Assembly: GCA_004764695.1 (NCBI GenBank)
Contig: SMSO01000034.1
Location: forward strand, 2,178,501 to 2,242,500
Source: Schizochytrium sp. TIO01
Lineage: Eukaryota > Sar > Bigyra > Thraustochytrida > Thraustochytriidae
Direction of reading: 5' to 3'
DNA length: 64,000 nucleotides
Shown here: piece by piece, positions 1-9,730 of the stretch
Numbering within the stretch: position 1 is the stretch's first letter
Layout of the letters: the number at the start of each line of letters is the position of its first letter
Position numbers and translations under genes: made by a program
The notes under the pieces: model-generated
The model's input: only the letters and a program-made list of their open reading frames with translations
What the model was told of the DNA's origin: nothing
Databases searched by the model: none

Positions 1-738
1 GCAGATCTCCTGAACCTCATCGCTTGCTTCCTCGTTGACCTTGATCGCGTACATTCCCGGAATAAAGCGATCTGTGAAAGATGAATCCCAATGAAGAAAT
101 CGCATTTAAAAGACACAGTAAACGCAAAAAGTGATTAGCACACAGAGCCAAATAACAAAACAAAGAAGAGAAAGTAGATGAGCCCACAATATGAAGCATT
201 TCGTTTTCAATGGGACACATGGTTAGCCGTACGCTCATACAGTTCACATAATCAAATACGTAGAGCACTCGGCAAAGTAGATTGCGTCAGAAGCAACTTT
301 TGTTTGATCGCACTTACCGATACGCTGCCATTTGGCAACCCAGCTTTCCTTGGGCTGCATCATAGCGACAAGACCTTCGTAGCTCTTTGTAGTTGCACCC
401 TCCACGATCTCGCGGACTTCCCAGTCGAGAAACGTGCAGTTCGGGCAGCCATGCTCATAAAACTGCATAATTATTGTTGAAATGAATCTCATGACATTTT
501 ATTTCATAAAGATGGCAAGTTAATCCAATTCACATTAAGTTAGACATCTTGCATCTTCGCAAACCAGTTGAATGTAGTCCATCGCGCTTCCACTAGCGCT
601 CTCGCTGCTACCTACCTGGTCCGTGGTTTTGACGAGCATGCAAACGATGCAGGCACGGAGACCCTTCATCTCCGTGGGCACGTGGCGGTGGGCCTCGCCG
701 CCAGCCACATCGTCCTCCATAACGTCTGCGTAAGACAT
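1..738 (-). CDS. SPT4: Transcription elongation factor SPT4, three exons visible, 3' end outside window
   Basis: Spt4 is the small zinc-finger partner of Spt5 in the DSIF complex, which controls RNA polymerase II processivity in the nucleus. I read three exons on the minus strand: 738-616, 462-318 and 71 down to the window edge. Introns are 615-463 (donor GTAGGT, acceptor TGCAG) and 317-72 (donor GTAAGT, acceptor CACAG). The spliced frame stays open with phases 0 and 1. Exon 1 carries LRACIVCMLVKTTDQ, giving the first zinc-binding CxxC. Exon 2 supplies the second pair in HGCPNC and the family signature ESWVAKWQRI. Exon 3 carries PGMYAIKVN, which matches the conserved GxYAxxV strand. The start at 738 leaves a short acidic N-terminal extension; a downstream Met before the GLRAC block is an alternative. 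This is the only convincingly intron-containing gene I found. Confidence 0.93.
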
Positions 739-3037
739 CTTTCCTCCGCCCCAGGCCCACGCGTGATTGCCGCTCGAGGTGCTTTTCGCAGCGATCTCAA
801 TTTTGCGTTTGCTCTTCGTCGTTTATTCCTTCACGGCCGATTCATCATGATCATTGTTCCTGTACATAATGTCTATTCAGATCTATTCCTATAGTTTGGA
901 TTATCTGGATTCTTATAGAGAGCACCAATATTGTGGCTAAGAAGATCAAGAACATCTAACTTTATTCTGCATGGATGCCGAAGGACATTGCAAAAGCGGC
1001 GAAACCTCAGAGTTAAAATCCGCCAGGACACAGGTATAGAGAGGACCTGTCGTCTAGTACTGAAAAAATGCTTCGTTGAGATTCGGTTGTGCGCTGGAAA
1101 TTGGTGAGCCATGTCAACCTTGACGATTCACGATATATGAAGGCTCTCTAAAAGAAAGAAAAGCATCTGTTGCTGTGGTTGCTGTGATGTAGTCGAACAT
1201 CTATCACGCGTATGCTCGTGCAGAATAAGATATGAGATGCAATGTATCTCCATGCTCAGGTTCATATTCTTAATTTCAACATAATAAAATAATTATGAGG
1301 AGTGCAATGTCCGTCTGCTTTCACCTGAGCACATCGCTATTCTAGACTACAGAGAGAAGGCAAACGAAGTAGTGAAAGCGCCTACTCTGATGCGGACTAG
1401 GCGTCCTTAAACATCGACCTTCAGCACGGTCTCGACACAATAACATTTGTCAGAGTGAGATGAGACCTGACTGAGAGATTTGGTTATTATATGTTGACCT
1501 TGAGACGACGTTCATCTTGAGCATGAGCAAACAGTAGTGCCTGCAGAAAATCTATGAATACATGTACCATGGTAGTTTTTATTTATAAAGCAACCTTGTA
1601 TTGCAGCTTATTTATTCTTTGAGTGTTAGCTCATTTCAGAACGGAGTCAGAGATCGAAAACTCAAGATTACAATATTTCTTTCTTCTGTTGTCCTTCAAT
1701 CGCACATTATGGATGCATAGGTCACTTATTCGATAATTAAGGTATCCACTGAAATGACTCAGTTGGCACATTTTCCCAGAATTAGTTCGGACCGTATGTC
1801 TGTTCTGCGTTGTAGAAAATAGCACCTAGTGTACAATGGTTTATTGAAATTGCCCTCAAAGCAGGCAGTTAGTTACCTGGATATGGTGGCTTTGTTTGCG
1901 TGACGGATACACGTTTAGAAGCAAGGTGCCAAATGCAACCTCTTTGATTAGCTTATTGCTCCTATTCAATCAAATTGTTTAGATTTAAAATGTATTTAAT
2001 TTAATATTTATTAAAATAAAAAAAAGGCACTACTTAGGTACAATTAAAATGTGCGATGGCACTGTAACTCTTTAAAACACCAGCTGGGACTACATAACTA
2101 GCAGTTTCCAATCAGAGACATTGCCAGAACCTCGAAGGAATTAAACCCTATCACCCTTGTTGTACCCGCTGAACAGCACATACCAGTCGTCATATTCAGG
2201 TTTGCAGCACTCTTCTACTCAAAAACTAATTTCTCACAACATTTGAGGTTGACCTCAATGCTCTCTAAGATCACCTTCAGAGCATCGAAAACCCTCAAGA
2301 GCACCTCAAGAGCAACTACTCAAGAGCGTTCCTGACTATTTCTGTCATCGAGGCTTTCATCTTTCGGCATTGATTGCAGTTGAGTCCTTCTTCGCTAAAT
2401 GGTGGTTGTCATCGGTGCGTTGGAGCATAATTGTGACAACATTTGTAAAGCGATTTAATCGCCTTGTTGATGCTTTTTATTCTTTTGGCTCTTCAATACT
2501 ATTTGATGTTATGTATTGTTTATATTAAAAAGCACTCTTATAGTTTGCAGCATCAAACTGTATATAGTAAGAGTAAGAAGAAAACAACTCTTAGATCTGC
2601 TATATATTTTTTGTATGTTTTCTATAATTTAATTTAAATTTTAATTGAATAATAATTTTTTAGTTAATACTAATAATAATATACAGGTATACGAATAATA
2701 CTTGAAAGAATAAAATTTTAATTTTAAAAAGATGATCAACCGAATTAAATTTTGACCAAATCGGGAATCACCTACTCGTAAACCCAAGTTGGCTTGCGTT
2801 TGAAGGGCAAAGAGCGTAGGCGCGTAAACAGATTTCAAGAACCTATCACGATTGCTTCTGCTGATATCATCTGCTTCGGTCTTGGTCCGACAGGCTCTTT
2901 CGGAGAGGTGACGTTGACGAGATTAGCAACTCGTACGGAGTTGTTGCGACGGATATTCTGCTCGTCACCACAGCACCAGCCAAAGCAGCTTCGCAGCGTC
3001 CATAAGGACATTCCAAAAGCCTACTGAAATCGTTCAT
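739..3037. other. AT-rich intergenic region
   Basis: I find no supportable gene here. The stretch is AT-rich, especially 1960-2030 and 2540-2760, and only short unrelated reading frames occur. The last 250 bases probably hold the promoter and 5' leader of the methyltransferase gene that follows. Confidence 0.6.
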
Positions 3038-4261
3038 TTGGGAGTCTGTCATAGCGGAGGTTTCGGACTCGTTCGAGAGACAATGCAATTAAGTACTGCG
3101 GCTTTCTGTGCTGCTGTTGGTGGAGGTCTGTTTTTTGCCAGACTCAAAGCCCAGCGCAGCGACAGTAAGAATGAAGCCAAGGAAGCTACAAACGATGCGG
3201 CTGCCTTAGCCTCTAATCGTTTATACACGATCTTTGGAGGGCTCCTCACATCGTCCACAATCTATGTGGGCGACCAGCTTGGAATTTATGAGGAAATGGT
3301 TCGCCTCGGACCCATCACTAGCAAGGATCTGGCAGAGGAAACTGGCCTGCATGAGCGCTGGCTGCACGAGTGGCTCTTACAGAATGCTGCAGACAAACTT
3401 CTTACTTACGACCCCAAAACTAAAAAGTTCGCGCTTGCACCTGGCTATGATCAAGCTCTGACAAATCCCAATTCTGTTGGCCTGTTCCAAATGGGACCGG
3501 GTCTCTGCGCACGGATTTCGTCACTGAAGAATGTGATGAAGGATCCGCATGGCTTGGGAGAACCATATGACGGTACCTTCAAAGATGATTTCGCCAAGGC
3601 CATTGAGCGCATTCACACTGAGATTTACGAGAGAATCATACCAGATGAAGTACTTCCGTCACCAAAGGTAGCTGGAGGAGTTCTCCCAGAGTTGATGGAA
3701 AAGGGTGGCATACGCATTGCTGAGGTCGGATGTGGTACGGCCTCCGGAGTTGTTGAGCTTGCTCGGCGGTATCCAAGTACTCACTTTCATGGATTCGAAC
3801 TATCTGAGGAGGCAATCACACATGCTCGGAACCGCATTGCACGCTCAAGAGTCCAGAACGCAACCATCAATGACGTGAGGGATTCCCCTATGGAATCAGA
3901 TTCTTTTGACTTTGTGTACTGTCATGATGTCATCCATGACTGTGCGCACCCTATGCCGCTCATTCATGATGTCTTCCGTGGACTGCGTTCAGGAGGATCC
4001 TTTTTCATTGTGGATATTAAAACTCACGAGACAGATGAAGCAACCATTGCCGATCCTACTGCCCGTGTACGCCTCGGCTTCTCCTGTGGCCTTTGTCTGC
4101 ATTCCGGTTCAAGTGAGAAGGATGGTGCTCGCCTAGGCACAATGGGTCTTCGCCCAAGCATCTTTCAAAACATGCTCGAGGAAGCTGGCTTTGTTGACTT
4201 TGAGACAATTCATTTAGATTGCATGCCTGCAAATGCCTGCTATATTGCACGCAAGCCTTAA
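3038..4261 (+). CDS. SAM-dependent methyltransferase, membrane-anchored, tandem copy 1
   Basis: Class I S-adenosylmethionine-dependent methyltransferase of 407 aa; substrate unknown. An N-terminal winged-helix, dimerisation-type region (about residues 65-145, with the signature GLHERWLHEWLL) precedes the Rossmann domain. SAM motif I is AEVGCGTASG near residue 227, followed by an acidic loop ELSEEA and the motif FDFVYCHDVIHD, placed where motif IV is expected. This layout is typical of the Rv2258c-like group of small-molecule methyltransferases. A hydrophobic, Ala/Gly-rich stretch near the N-terminus (from Met 3083, AAFCAAVGGGLFF) could be a membrane anchor or targeting signal. The Met at 3083 is as plausible a start as 3038. 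The next gene is a close paralog in the same orientation. The C-terminal half, including SCGLCLHSGSSEK and the final ACYIARKP, is almost identical in both. Confidence 0.9.
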   Translation: MGVCHSGGFGLVRETMQLSTAAFCAAVGGGLFFARLKAQRSDSKNEAKEATNDAAALASNRLYTIFGGLLTSSTIYVGDQLGIYEEMVRLGPITSKDLAEETGLHERWLHEWLLQNAADKLLTYDPKTKKFALAPGYDQALTNPNSVGLFQMGPGLCARISSLKNVMKDPHGLGEPYDGTFKDDFAKAIERIHTEIYERIIPDEVLPSPKVAGGVLPELMEKGGIRIAEVGCGTASGVVELARRYPSTHFHGFELSEEAITHARNRIARSRVQNATINDVRDSPMESDSFDFVYCHDVIHDCAHPMPLIHDVFRGLRSGGSFFIVDIKTHETDEATIADPTARVRLGFSCGLCLHSGSSEKDGARLGTMGLRPSIFQNMLEEAGFVDFETIHLDCMPANACYIARKP

Positions 4262-5075
4262 ATATGCATTTAGCCCTTATTCTATACTGGTATATCTTTA
4301 TTGTTGTGGTGCTCTAAACGTAACATTACGTGTCTAATATTTTGACTCCCTCTTCTCCGCACATCTCCCCCTTCTGTCTTTTGATTAGGCAGTATTTTTC
4401 TATTATCTCATTTCAGTACTACCTTTTTGTAGGCAAACGGTCTTCGGCATATATTTCGAGACGCTCCGAAACGGACTTTGATCCCATAGCACCCTCTCGA
4501 AAACCTCGCCAGCACTTCCAAAGAGCAATGCATGCATTACAGCATGCATTACAGCATGCACGCAATATTTCCATTCCTAGTATCGAGGACCAAATGAGGA
4601 TGGATGAGTCCCAAAGTATCATTCCTCGCACACCTCGCGCAACCCTTGATTCATCCGTAGGTAGAGCACACCCAACACTTGTTGTTGTTTCCAAGTCTTT
4701 CTGAAATGCAATCTTGTGGCTCTGAATTAACCCATGAACAACCTCAGGCACCCCTGGGAAATGTTTCTGGACCACGCCACAACTTGAATTGTCGATTTAC
4801 TATACAACCTCGTCTTCACAACAAGAACTTTGAAGTTTTCTGGTGGCGATAATTATTTTTTCAAAGTTTATGAAAACTAAAAATTTGGTAAATCTTCTTT
4901 ATTCAATAGCAATATCAGAAATTGAACTGATTCGTTGATTCCATAGAGTTCTTCATTTAAAATTGACCCGCCTTCATTCAAACCCGAATGGCTTGCTCCC
5001 TTCACTGCAATTCTTCGGTGTTGACGTTCAAGTGATTTTGCTCTGGCTTTGCGGAAGTTGCTTTGAAGGTTTGCG
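4262..5075. other. Spacer between the two methyltransferase genes
   Basis: No supportable gene. About 2.5 copies of a 12-base unit (CATGCATTACAG) lie at 4531-4560. Reading frames of 118-124 codons cross here on both strands, but their products are low-quality and resemble no family. Confidence 0.5.
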
Positions 5076-6413
5076 ATGGCGTCTGCGGATGCGGCAAGGT
5101 CCACCGGTAATGGGCTCATGGATGCTCTCCGGGATAATCTTTGGGGCTCAAGAGCTCAAGAGCTCATCAGTCAGGGACATTCTTGGGCCCACACCGTACT
5201 TGGTTGGCCCTCGGCGCTCTTTTGGTTCGGCATGGGAAGTGGCATGGCTCTTGCATGTATGAAAGCAAAGCTACAGCGAACTCGAGATCGCGTTCAAACA
5301 AAACTTGAGCAAGACCGAGAGAATGCATCTGTCGAAAAAGATCGCAAAGCAGCGTTTGACGCTTCTGGACGTCTCTACCAGATCTTTGGAGGCTTACTGA
5401 CATCGTCTGCGATTTATGTTGGTGATCAGCTTGGTCTTTATGAAGAATTGCGCAAATCTGGACCGATGACCACGAAAGCCCTAGCATGCAAAACGGGTCT
5501 CCACGAACGCTGGTTGCATGAGTGGCTCTTACAGCAAGCAGCGGCTAAGATTTTAAATTATGATCCCAAGACTTGCGCCTTTAGTCTACCATATGGACTT
5601 GATATTGCGCTCACAGACCCAAATATTGTGAGTATGTTTCAAATGGGACCCGGACTTGCGTCGCGTATTGCTTCCCTCATGCACGTGATGCAAGATCCAG
5701 ACGGTCTTGGTGAACCTTACGATGGGTCTTTTAAGGAGGATTTTGCAACAGCTATTGAACGCAGGCACGTCAACGCCTACAAAATTGGACTTCCTGATCA
5801 TGTTTTTCGTTCAGCTTATCTTTTGAATGGTGAATTATCTACACTACTTGCAAAAGGCGGCATGCGGGTGGCAGAGGTTGGCTGTGGTACAGCAACGGGG
5901 CTCATTGAACTTGCACGCCGCTTCCCAAAGTCGGATTTCCACGGCTTTGAACTATCAGAAGAGGCGATTGCTCAAGCTCAGACCCATATTGCTCGCTCCC
6001 ATCTTTCTAACGTGCATATGCACGATGTGCGCGAGTCTCCTATGGAAGCCAACTCTTTTGACTTTGTCTATTGCCACGACGTAGTCCATGACTGTGCACA
6101 GCCTATGGCATTATTGCGTGATGTGTTTCGTGGCCTCCGTGCTGGCTGTAGTTTTCTAGCGATCGATATTAAGACGCACGAAAATGACGAAGGCATCCTT
6201 GCTGACCCCAGCGCTCCTGTAGCACTAGGTTTTTCCTGTGGGCTATGCCTCCACTCTGGCTCAAGCGAAAAGTCCGGTGCCCGCCTTGGTACTATGGGCT
6301 TGCGCCCTTCTCTTTTTAATGAAATGTTGACAGAGGTAGGCTTCACGTCTTTCCAAGCCTTTTCTGTAGACATTCTGCCAGGTAATGCATGCTATGTTGT
6401 GCGTAAGCCTTAG
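5076..6413 (+). CDS. SAM-dependent methyltransferase, tandem copy 2
   Basis: Paralog of the preceding gene, 445 aa. It has the same winged-helix block (GLHERWLHEWLL), SAM motif I (AEVGCGTATG near residue 267), FDFVYCHDVVHD and the same C-terminal SCGLCLHSGSSEK block. The N-terminus is about 40 residues longer and different. It contains a hydrophobic segment (LFWFGMGSGMALACM, about residues 48-62), so it too is probably membrane-attached or organelle-targeted. The ATG at 5076 is the first in frame. The pair arose by tandem duplication, and divergence is concentrated in the N-terminus and third codon positions, so both copies look functional. Substrate is not predictable from sequence. Confidence 0.9.
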   Translation: MASADAARSTGNGLMDALRDNLWGSRAQELISQGHSWAHTVLGWPSALFWFGMGSGMALACMKAKLQRTRDRVQTKLEQDRENASVEKDRKAAFDASGRLYQIFGGLLTSSAIYVGDQLGLYEELRKSGPMTTKALACKTGLHERWLHEWLLQQAAAKILNYDPKTCAFSLPYGLDIALTDPNIVSMFQMGPGLASRIASLMHVMQDPDGLGEPYDGSFKEDFATAIERRHVNAYKIGLPDHVFRSAYLLNGELSTLLAKGGMRVAEVGCGTATGLIELARRFPKSDFHGFELSEEAIAQAQTHIARSHLSNVHMHDVRESPMEANSFDFVYCHDVVHDCAQPMALLRDVFRGLRAGCSFLAIDIKTHENDEGILADPSAPVALGFSCGLCLHSGSSEKSGARLGTMGLRPSLFNEMLTEVGFTSFQAFSVDILPGNACYVVRKP

Positions 6414-6584
6414 TTAAGTTTTTAGTTGCAAGGATGAAGCCTGACACCACTAGCAAGATTAGGTTCCCTCAAAGCGTACATACTAAGAGATATTTAGTAG
6501 AGTCTAGTTAATATAATGCAAACTTCTTGATCGTACCAATTTTTCAGACACCAGCCATTAATGCTATCATCTGTGCCACTAAAT

Positions 6585-7679
6585 CTAAGACAATGTGCCC
6601 ACACTCAGGGTATCAATATCTTTACCGCCTGAGATCGATTCCATATCCCCAGTTTGTCCCAGTCCTTGGCTATTTTTTCTACTGGCCTGCTGAGATGTCT
6701 GTTGTTGGCTAAACCTTCGAAGCGTTGTGGTGAGGGAGCGAGCACCAATGTCTCCAAGCGAGTCCTCATCTAAGATCTCAAGCTCGAGCTCGCGCTCGCG
6801 GCTCAATTGATCTACCTTGGCCGTAGTTGCCTGTAGCTGCTTTAAGAGCTGCTCGATGGTGTTTTGTTGCTTAGCTATCTGCTGCTCAAGAGCCGAGTTC
6901 ATCGGCCCCAATGCGGATGTTTTTCGAGCCTGGTGCTGCTGGTAATATTGCTGGAGAGGAATGTCCTCATTGTCCAATTCCGACATTGGTGACGGTTGTG
7001 TTGTTTCTGAAAAGTTTGTGCGGCCATTGTGCGTTTGCTGTTGCTGCCCAATTTGAGATTTCCGACGACCGCGCTCGTTTTCTTGACTCTGAAAACGGTC
7101 TTGCTGTACCTCAACACTATCATCTTGAAAGGTTCCTGAGGGTGACAGTGATGGTCGATTTGGCTGCTGATTTTGTTGATTCTGGTTATTATTTTTATTT
7201 TGTTGATTTTGATTTGGTTCAACATTGAAGCCTTGGTTTGGGTCTAAGTTTTGCTGCATGAGAAGCTGGTCCACCTTCTCGGAGAGCTTGGCTAGCTGCT
7301 GAGCCCAAGTCTGATCCTGACTTCCGTTTAGAGTAGGCATTGACTGCGGAGAACCCGGTGCATTTAAGCCTCCATGAGCTACGTTTTGTTGCGAAGTTGG
7401 TAATTCCACGCCTTGCATAGCCTCTGCCAGGAGCTTTTTGCCATGGTCACGAATATGCTTTACGAAAAGTCGCATCCGTGGTGGCACTTGCGGTTCAACG
7501 GCTGCCTTAGACGAGCCACGATCACTGCCAGACTCCGAGCCGCTGCCGTCTTGCGACTCAGATTCAGAGCCGGAACTAGATGCATCAGAGTCCGAATCGC
7601 TCATATCTTTCCACAGATCTTCTGAAGTAGAGTGCCGAGCAGCCTCGTTCTGTTTGACGTTGCTTTCCGGTTTTGACAC
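6585..7679 (-). CDS. Low-complexity Ser-acidic and Gln/Asn-rich protein of unknown function
   Basis: A 364-aa protein I do not recognise. Residues 25-60 are an acidic Ser/Asp/Glu tract. A short ordered-looking block follows (PPRMRLFVKHIRDHGKKLLAEAM). The middle, about 150-175, is a Gln/Asn-rich prion-like tract, and residues 255-300 form a likely coiled coil (QQIAKQQNTIEQLLKQLQ). The tail is Ser/Thr-rich. It converges with the methyltransferase gene upstream. No catalytic motif is visible. The continuous frame and protein-like composition make it likely real, perhaps a regulatory or scaffold protein. Confidence 0.7.
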   Translation of the reverse strand: MSKPESNVKQNEAARHSTSEDLWKDMSDSDSDASSSGSESESQDGSGSESGSDRGSSKAAVEPQVPPRMRLFVKHIRDHGKKLLAEAMQGVELPTSQQNVAHGGLNAPGSPQSMPTLNGSQDQTWAQQLAKLSEKVDQLLMQQNLDPNQGFNVEPNQNQQNKNNNQNQQNQQPNRPSLSPSGTFQDDSVEVQQDRFQSQENERGRRKSQIGQQQQTHNGRTNFSETTQPSPMSELDNEDIPLQQYYQQHQARKTSALGPMNSALEQQIAKQQNTIEQLLKQLQATTAKVDQLSRERELELEILDEDSLGDIGARSLTTTLRRFSQQQTSQQASRKNSQGLGQTGDMESISGGKDIDTLSVGTLS

Positions 7680-8163
7680 ATCCTTTTTTAATCTTCATAA
7701 CTACACGTTTTTCCTTCAATAGTACTAGTCAATTAACGTTTTCTCTAATTGAACTATTGAGAATCAATTGTTTGGTAATAATAAAGGAATATCACGCCCA
7801 GCTTGCAGTCGGGTCTCTGATAACCAGCTGCAAAGAGTACTAATCTGGTGTGAGGATTTATGTTGCTACATCTTTGGAAATATATTAACTACTCAGGCTG
7901 CTTTTAATTTATTCCAATTTATATTAGTCTAATTGAAAAACATTCAGGTAACTGGTGTGGTAAAACCGAGGAGATAAGAATGGGTAAAGCAAGTGTTCTT
8001 GTTGATAGTTTGCTTATACACAGAGTAGAACTGCGCACAAGCTTCTTACGAGGTGAGGAAGGTCAAGCAATTTCTAAATATGTGTTGCGCATACTGTGAT
8101 TGAATCGAAGAATAGACTGAAAATGATTAGCTGTACAAGTTCCGTCCTAAACATTTTCCCGAG
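7680..8163. other. AT-rich spacer
   Basis: No gene seen. It lies between two minus-strand genes, so it should hold the 3' end of the DUF1244-MogA gene and the promoter of the low-complexity gene. Confidence 0.5.
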
Positions 8164-9192
8164 CTACGGGTGAAGCTGGGAGAGGATGTGCGGCAAGGCC
8201 GGAAGAAAAACTTCAAGGGCCTCACGAACGGCCTTAGGGCGACCGGGAAGATTTACAATGAGGGTGCGGTTGTCTCGAATACCGGCTACTGCACGAGAGA
8301 GCATAGCCAAAGGTTCTACTTTAGATGTCTCGCGCCGGATTGATTCGGGAATACCACGGATCTCTCGTTGAATAACTTTCAACGTAGCCTCGGGTGTGAC
8401 ATCACGAGGACTGAGACCAGTGCCTCCAGTTGTGAGAATCACATCGCAGGTCGTCGAGAGCTTGATAAGTGCTTCAGAAATCTTCTCAGCTTCGTCAGGC
8501 ACCAAGAGCTTGGACGGTGAATCCACTATTTTGATAAGCTTGTAAGTGTTCGCAAACAATGACACGCACTTTTCCACTTCTGGACCGGAGAGATCCTCGT
8601 AAACTCCCTGAGAAGCTCGGTCACTAACGGTGAGAACACCAAGACGCATAATGGGGATTTCTTCTGGGGATTGTGAACTGCCGTGCAAAGGGTTCGGAAT
8701 GCACTTCATCTGTTTGATCATTGACTCTGCATCCGCTTCGACTGCATTTGGATCCTGACAGCAGACGTCTGACATGATCGGTCCGCTGGAGCTTGATATC
8801 GCCTGAGGTGCAAAAGAACTCTGGCGCGGTGCCACACTACCGGGCTGCCCTAGTGAGGTCTTTTTCACATCGAGATCCGCGGGATGTTGAGCCTGGAAGC
8901 CCTTGCTAGCTTCAAGAGCCTCCAGCTGAGCTTGAGTGGCTTTAGTTTGGAACTTTGATTTCCAGTCGTTGTAGGGCATGCCGTAAATCTCTTCAAGAGC
9001 CTGCTCATAGGTGATATCGACTCCGTTTTCTTTCGCAGCGCGGAAAATCCACTTACTCAGGCAGTTTCTGCAAAACCCGGAGATGGACATCATGTCAATA
9101 TTCTGCACGCATGTGTTTTTCTGCAAGTGCTCTACGAGATGCTCAAGAGCATTTGCATACAGGTCTTTCCGAACATCCTCTGCGACTTCCAT
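8164..9192 (-). CDS. DUF1244 domain fused to a MogA/Cnx1G-type molybdopterin adenylyltransferase domain
   Basis: A 342-aa two-domain protein. Residues about 1-100 match DUF1244, a small family best known from proteobacteria. Its hallmark is present (VQNIDMMSISGFCRNCLSKW), and so is the downstream YGMPYNDWK block. After a Pro/Ser-rich linker, residues about 178-342 form a MoCF-biosynthesis domain with LGVLTVSDRAS, TTGGTGLSPRDVTPEAT and VNLPGRPKAV. Those are the MPT-binding and catalytic signatures of MogA and of the G domain of Cnx1 and gephyrin. That domain activates molybdopterin with ATP before metal insertion, normally in the cytosol. Eukaryotic G domains are usually fused to an E (MoeA) domain, which is absent here. 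The gene runs divergently from the kinesin gene. Domain identity is firm; the role of the DUF1244 half is unknown. Confidence 0.93.
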   Translation of the reverse strand: MEVAEDVRKDLYANALEHLVEHLQKNTCVQNIDMMSISGFCRNCLSKWIFRAAKENGVDITYEQALEEIYGMPYNDWKSKFQTKATQAQLEALEASKGFQAQHPADLDVKKTSLGQPGSVAPRQSSFAPQAISSSSGPIMSDVCCQDPNAVEADAESMIKQMKCIPNPLHGSSQSPEEIPIMRLGVLTVSDRASQGVYEDLSGPEVEKCVSLFANTYKLIKIVDSPSKLLVPDEAEKISEALIKLSTTCDVILTTGGTGLSPRDVTPEATLKVIQREIRGIPESIRRETSKVEPLAMLSRAVAGIRDNRTLIVNLPGRPKAVREALEVFLPALPHILSQLHP

Positions 9193-9730
9193 TGTATTAT
9201 GCTGTGCTGCTCGCTCGCACGACCAGAAAAGTTCCGCTTTGAAACCAATCCCCTCAGAAAACTAGGACAATCCCCGCTTTCTTGCCGAATTAACAAACCC
9301 AGTCTGGCCTGCTCCTTTTGGCTGTCACGATCCTGGGTCCAAGATCGTAGACCCCAAGCAATCGCTGTTGTTCAAGTTCTGCACAATCTTTCTCCATCAT
9401 CACTATCATTCCTCTCCGAAGATCTTCATCAATTTTATATTTTTTTTAAATTAAAAAAAGATTATGTTTAGTTCGGAGTAATAGCAACCCTTAACGTAAG
9501 CTTTATTCATATCTGTAACATATAGGTCACTAAAATAAATGTTCGAACAACTAAGGGACCTATATCTCCGTTTTGCACCTTGCGTCAAACCGCTGAGACT
9601 CCGCTCTCTCGAGCGTTTGCGGCAATTCCGAGACCAGGAATCGCTCCCGCGGGGTTCTAGGGTGAGTGTGGCACCTTTGTCACACGTGAAGCCAGGCTTA
9701 CGTGGTCGCCGAGTCGAGTGCTGACTTGGG
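9193..9730. other. Divergent promoter region between the MogA-fusion and kinesin genes
   Basis: About 540 bases separate two genes that start in opposite directions, so both promoters probably lie here. An AT-rich run sits at 9430-9460. A 184-codon minus-strand frame overlaps it and the kinesin start, but its product has no family features. Confidence 0.5.

Noticed and set aside
4330-4775. Frames of 124 (plus) and 118 (minus) codons between the methyltransferases
   Set aside because: Both depend on a short 12-base repeat and an AT-rich leader, overlap each other and show no motif.
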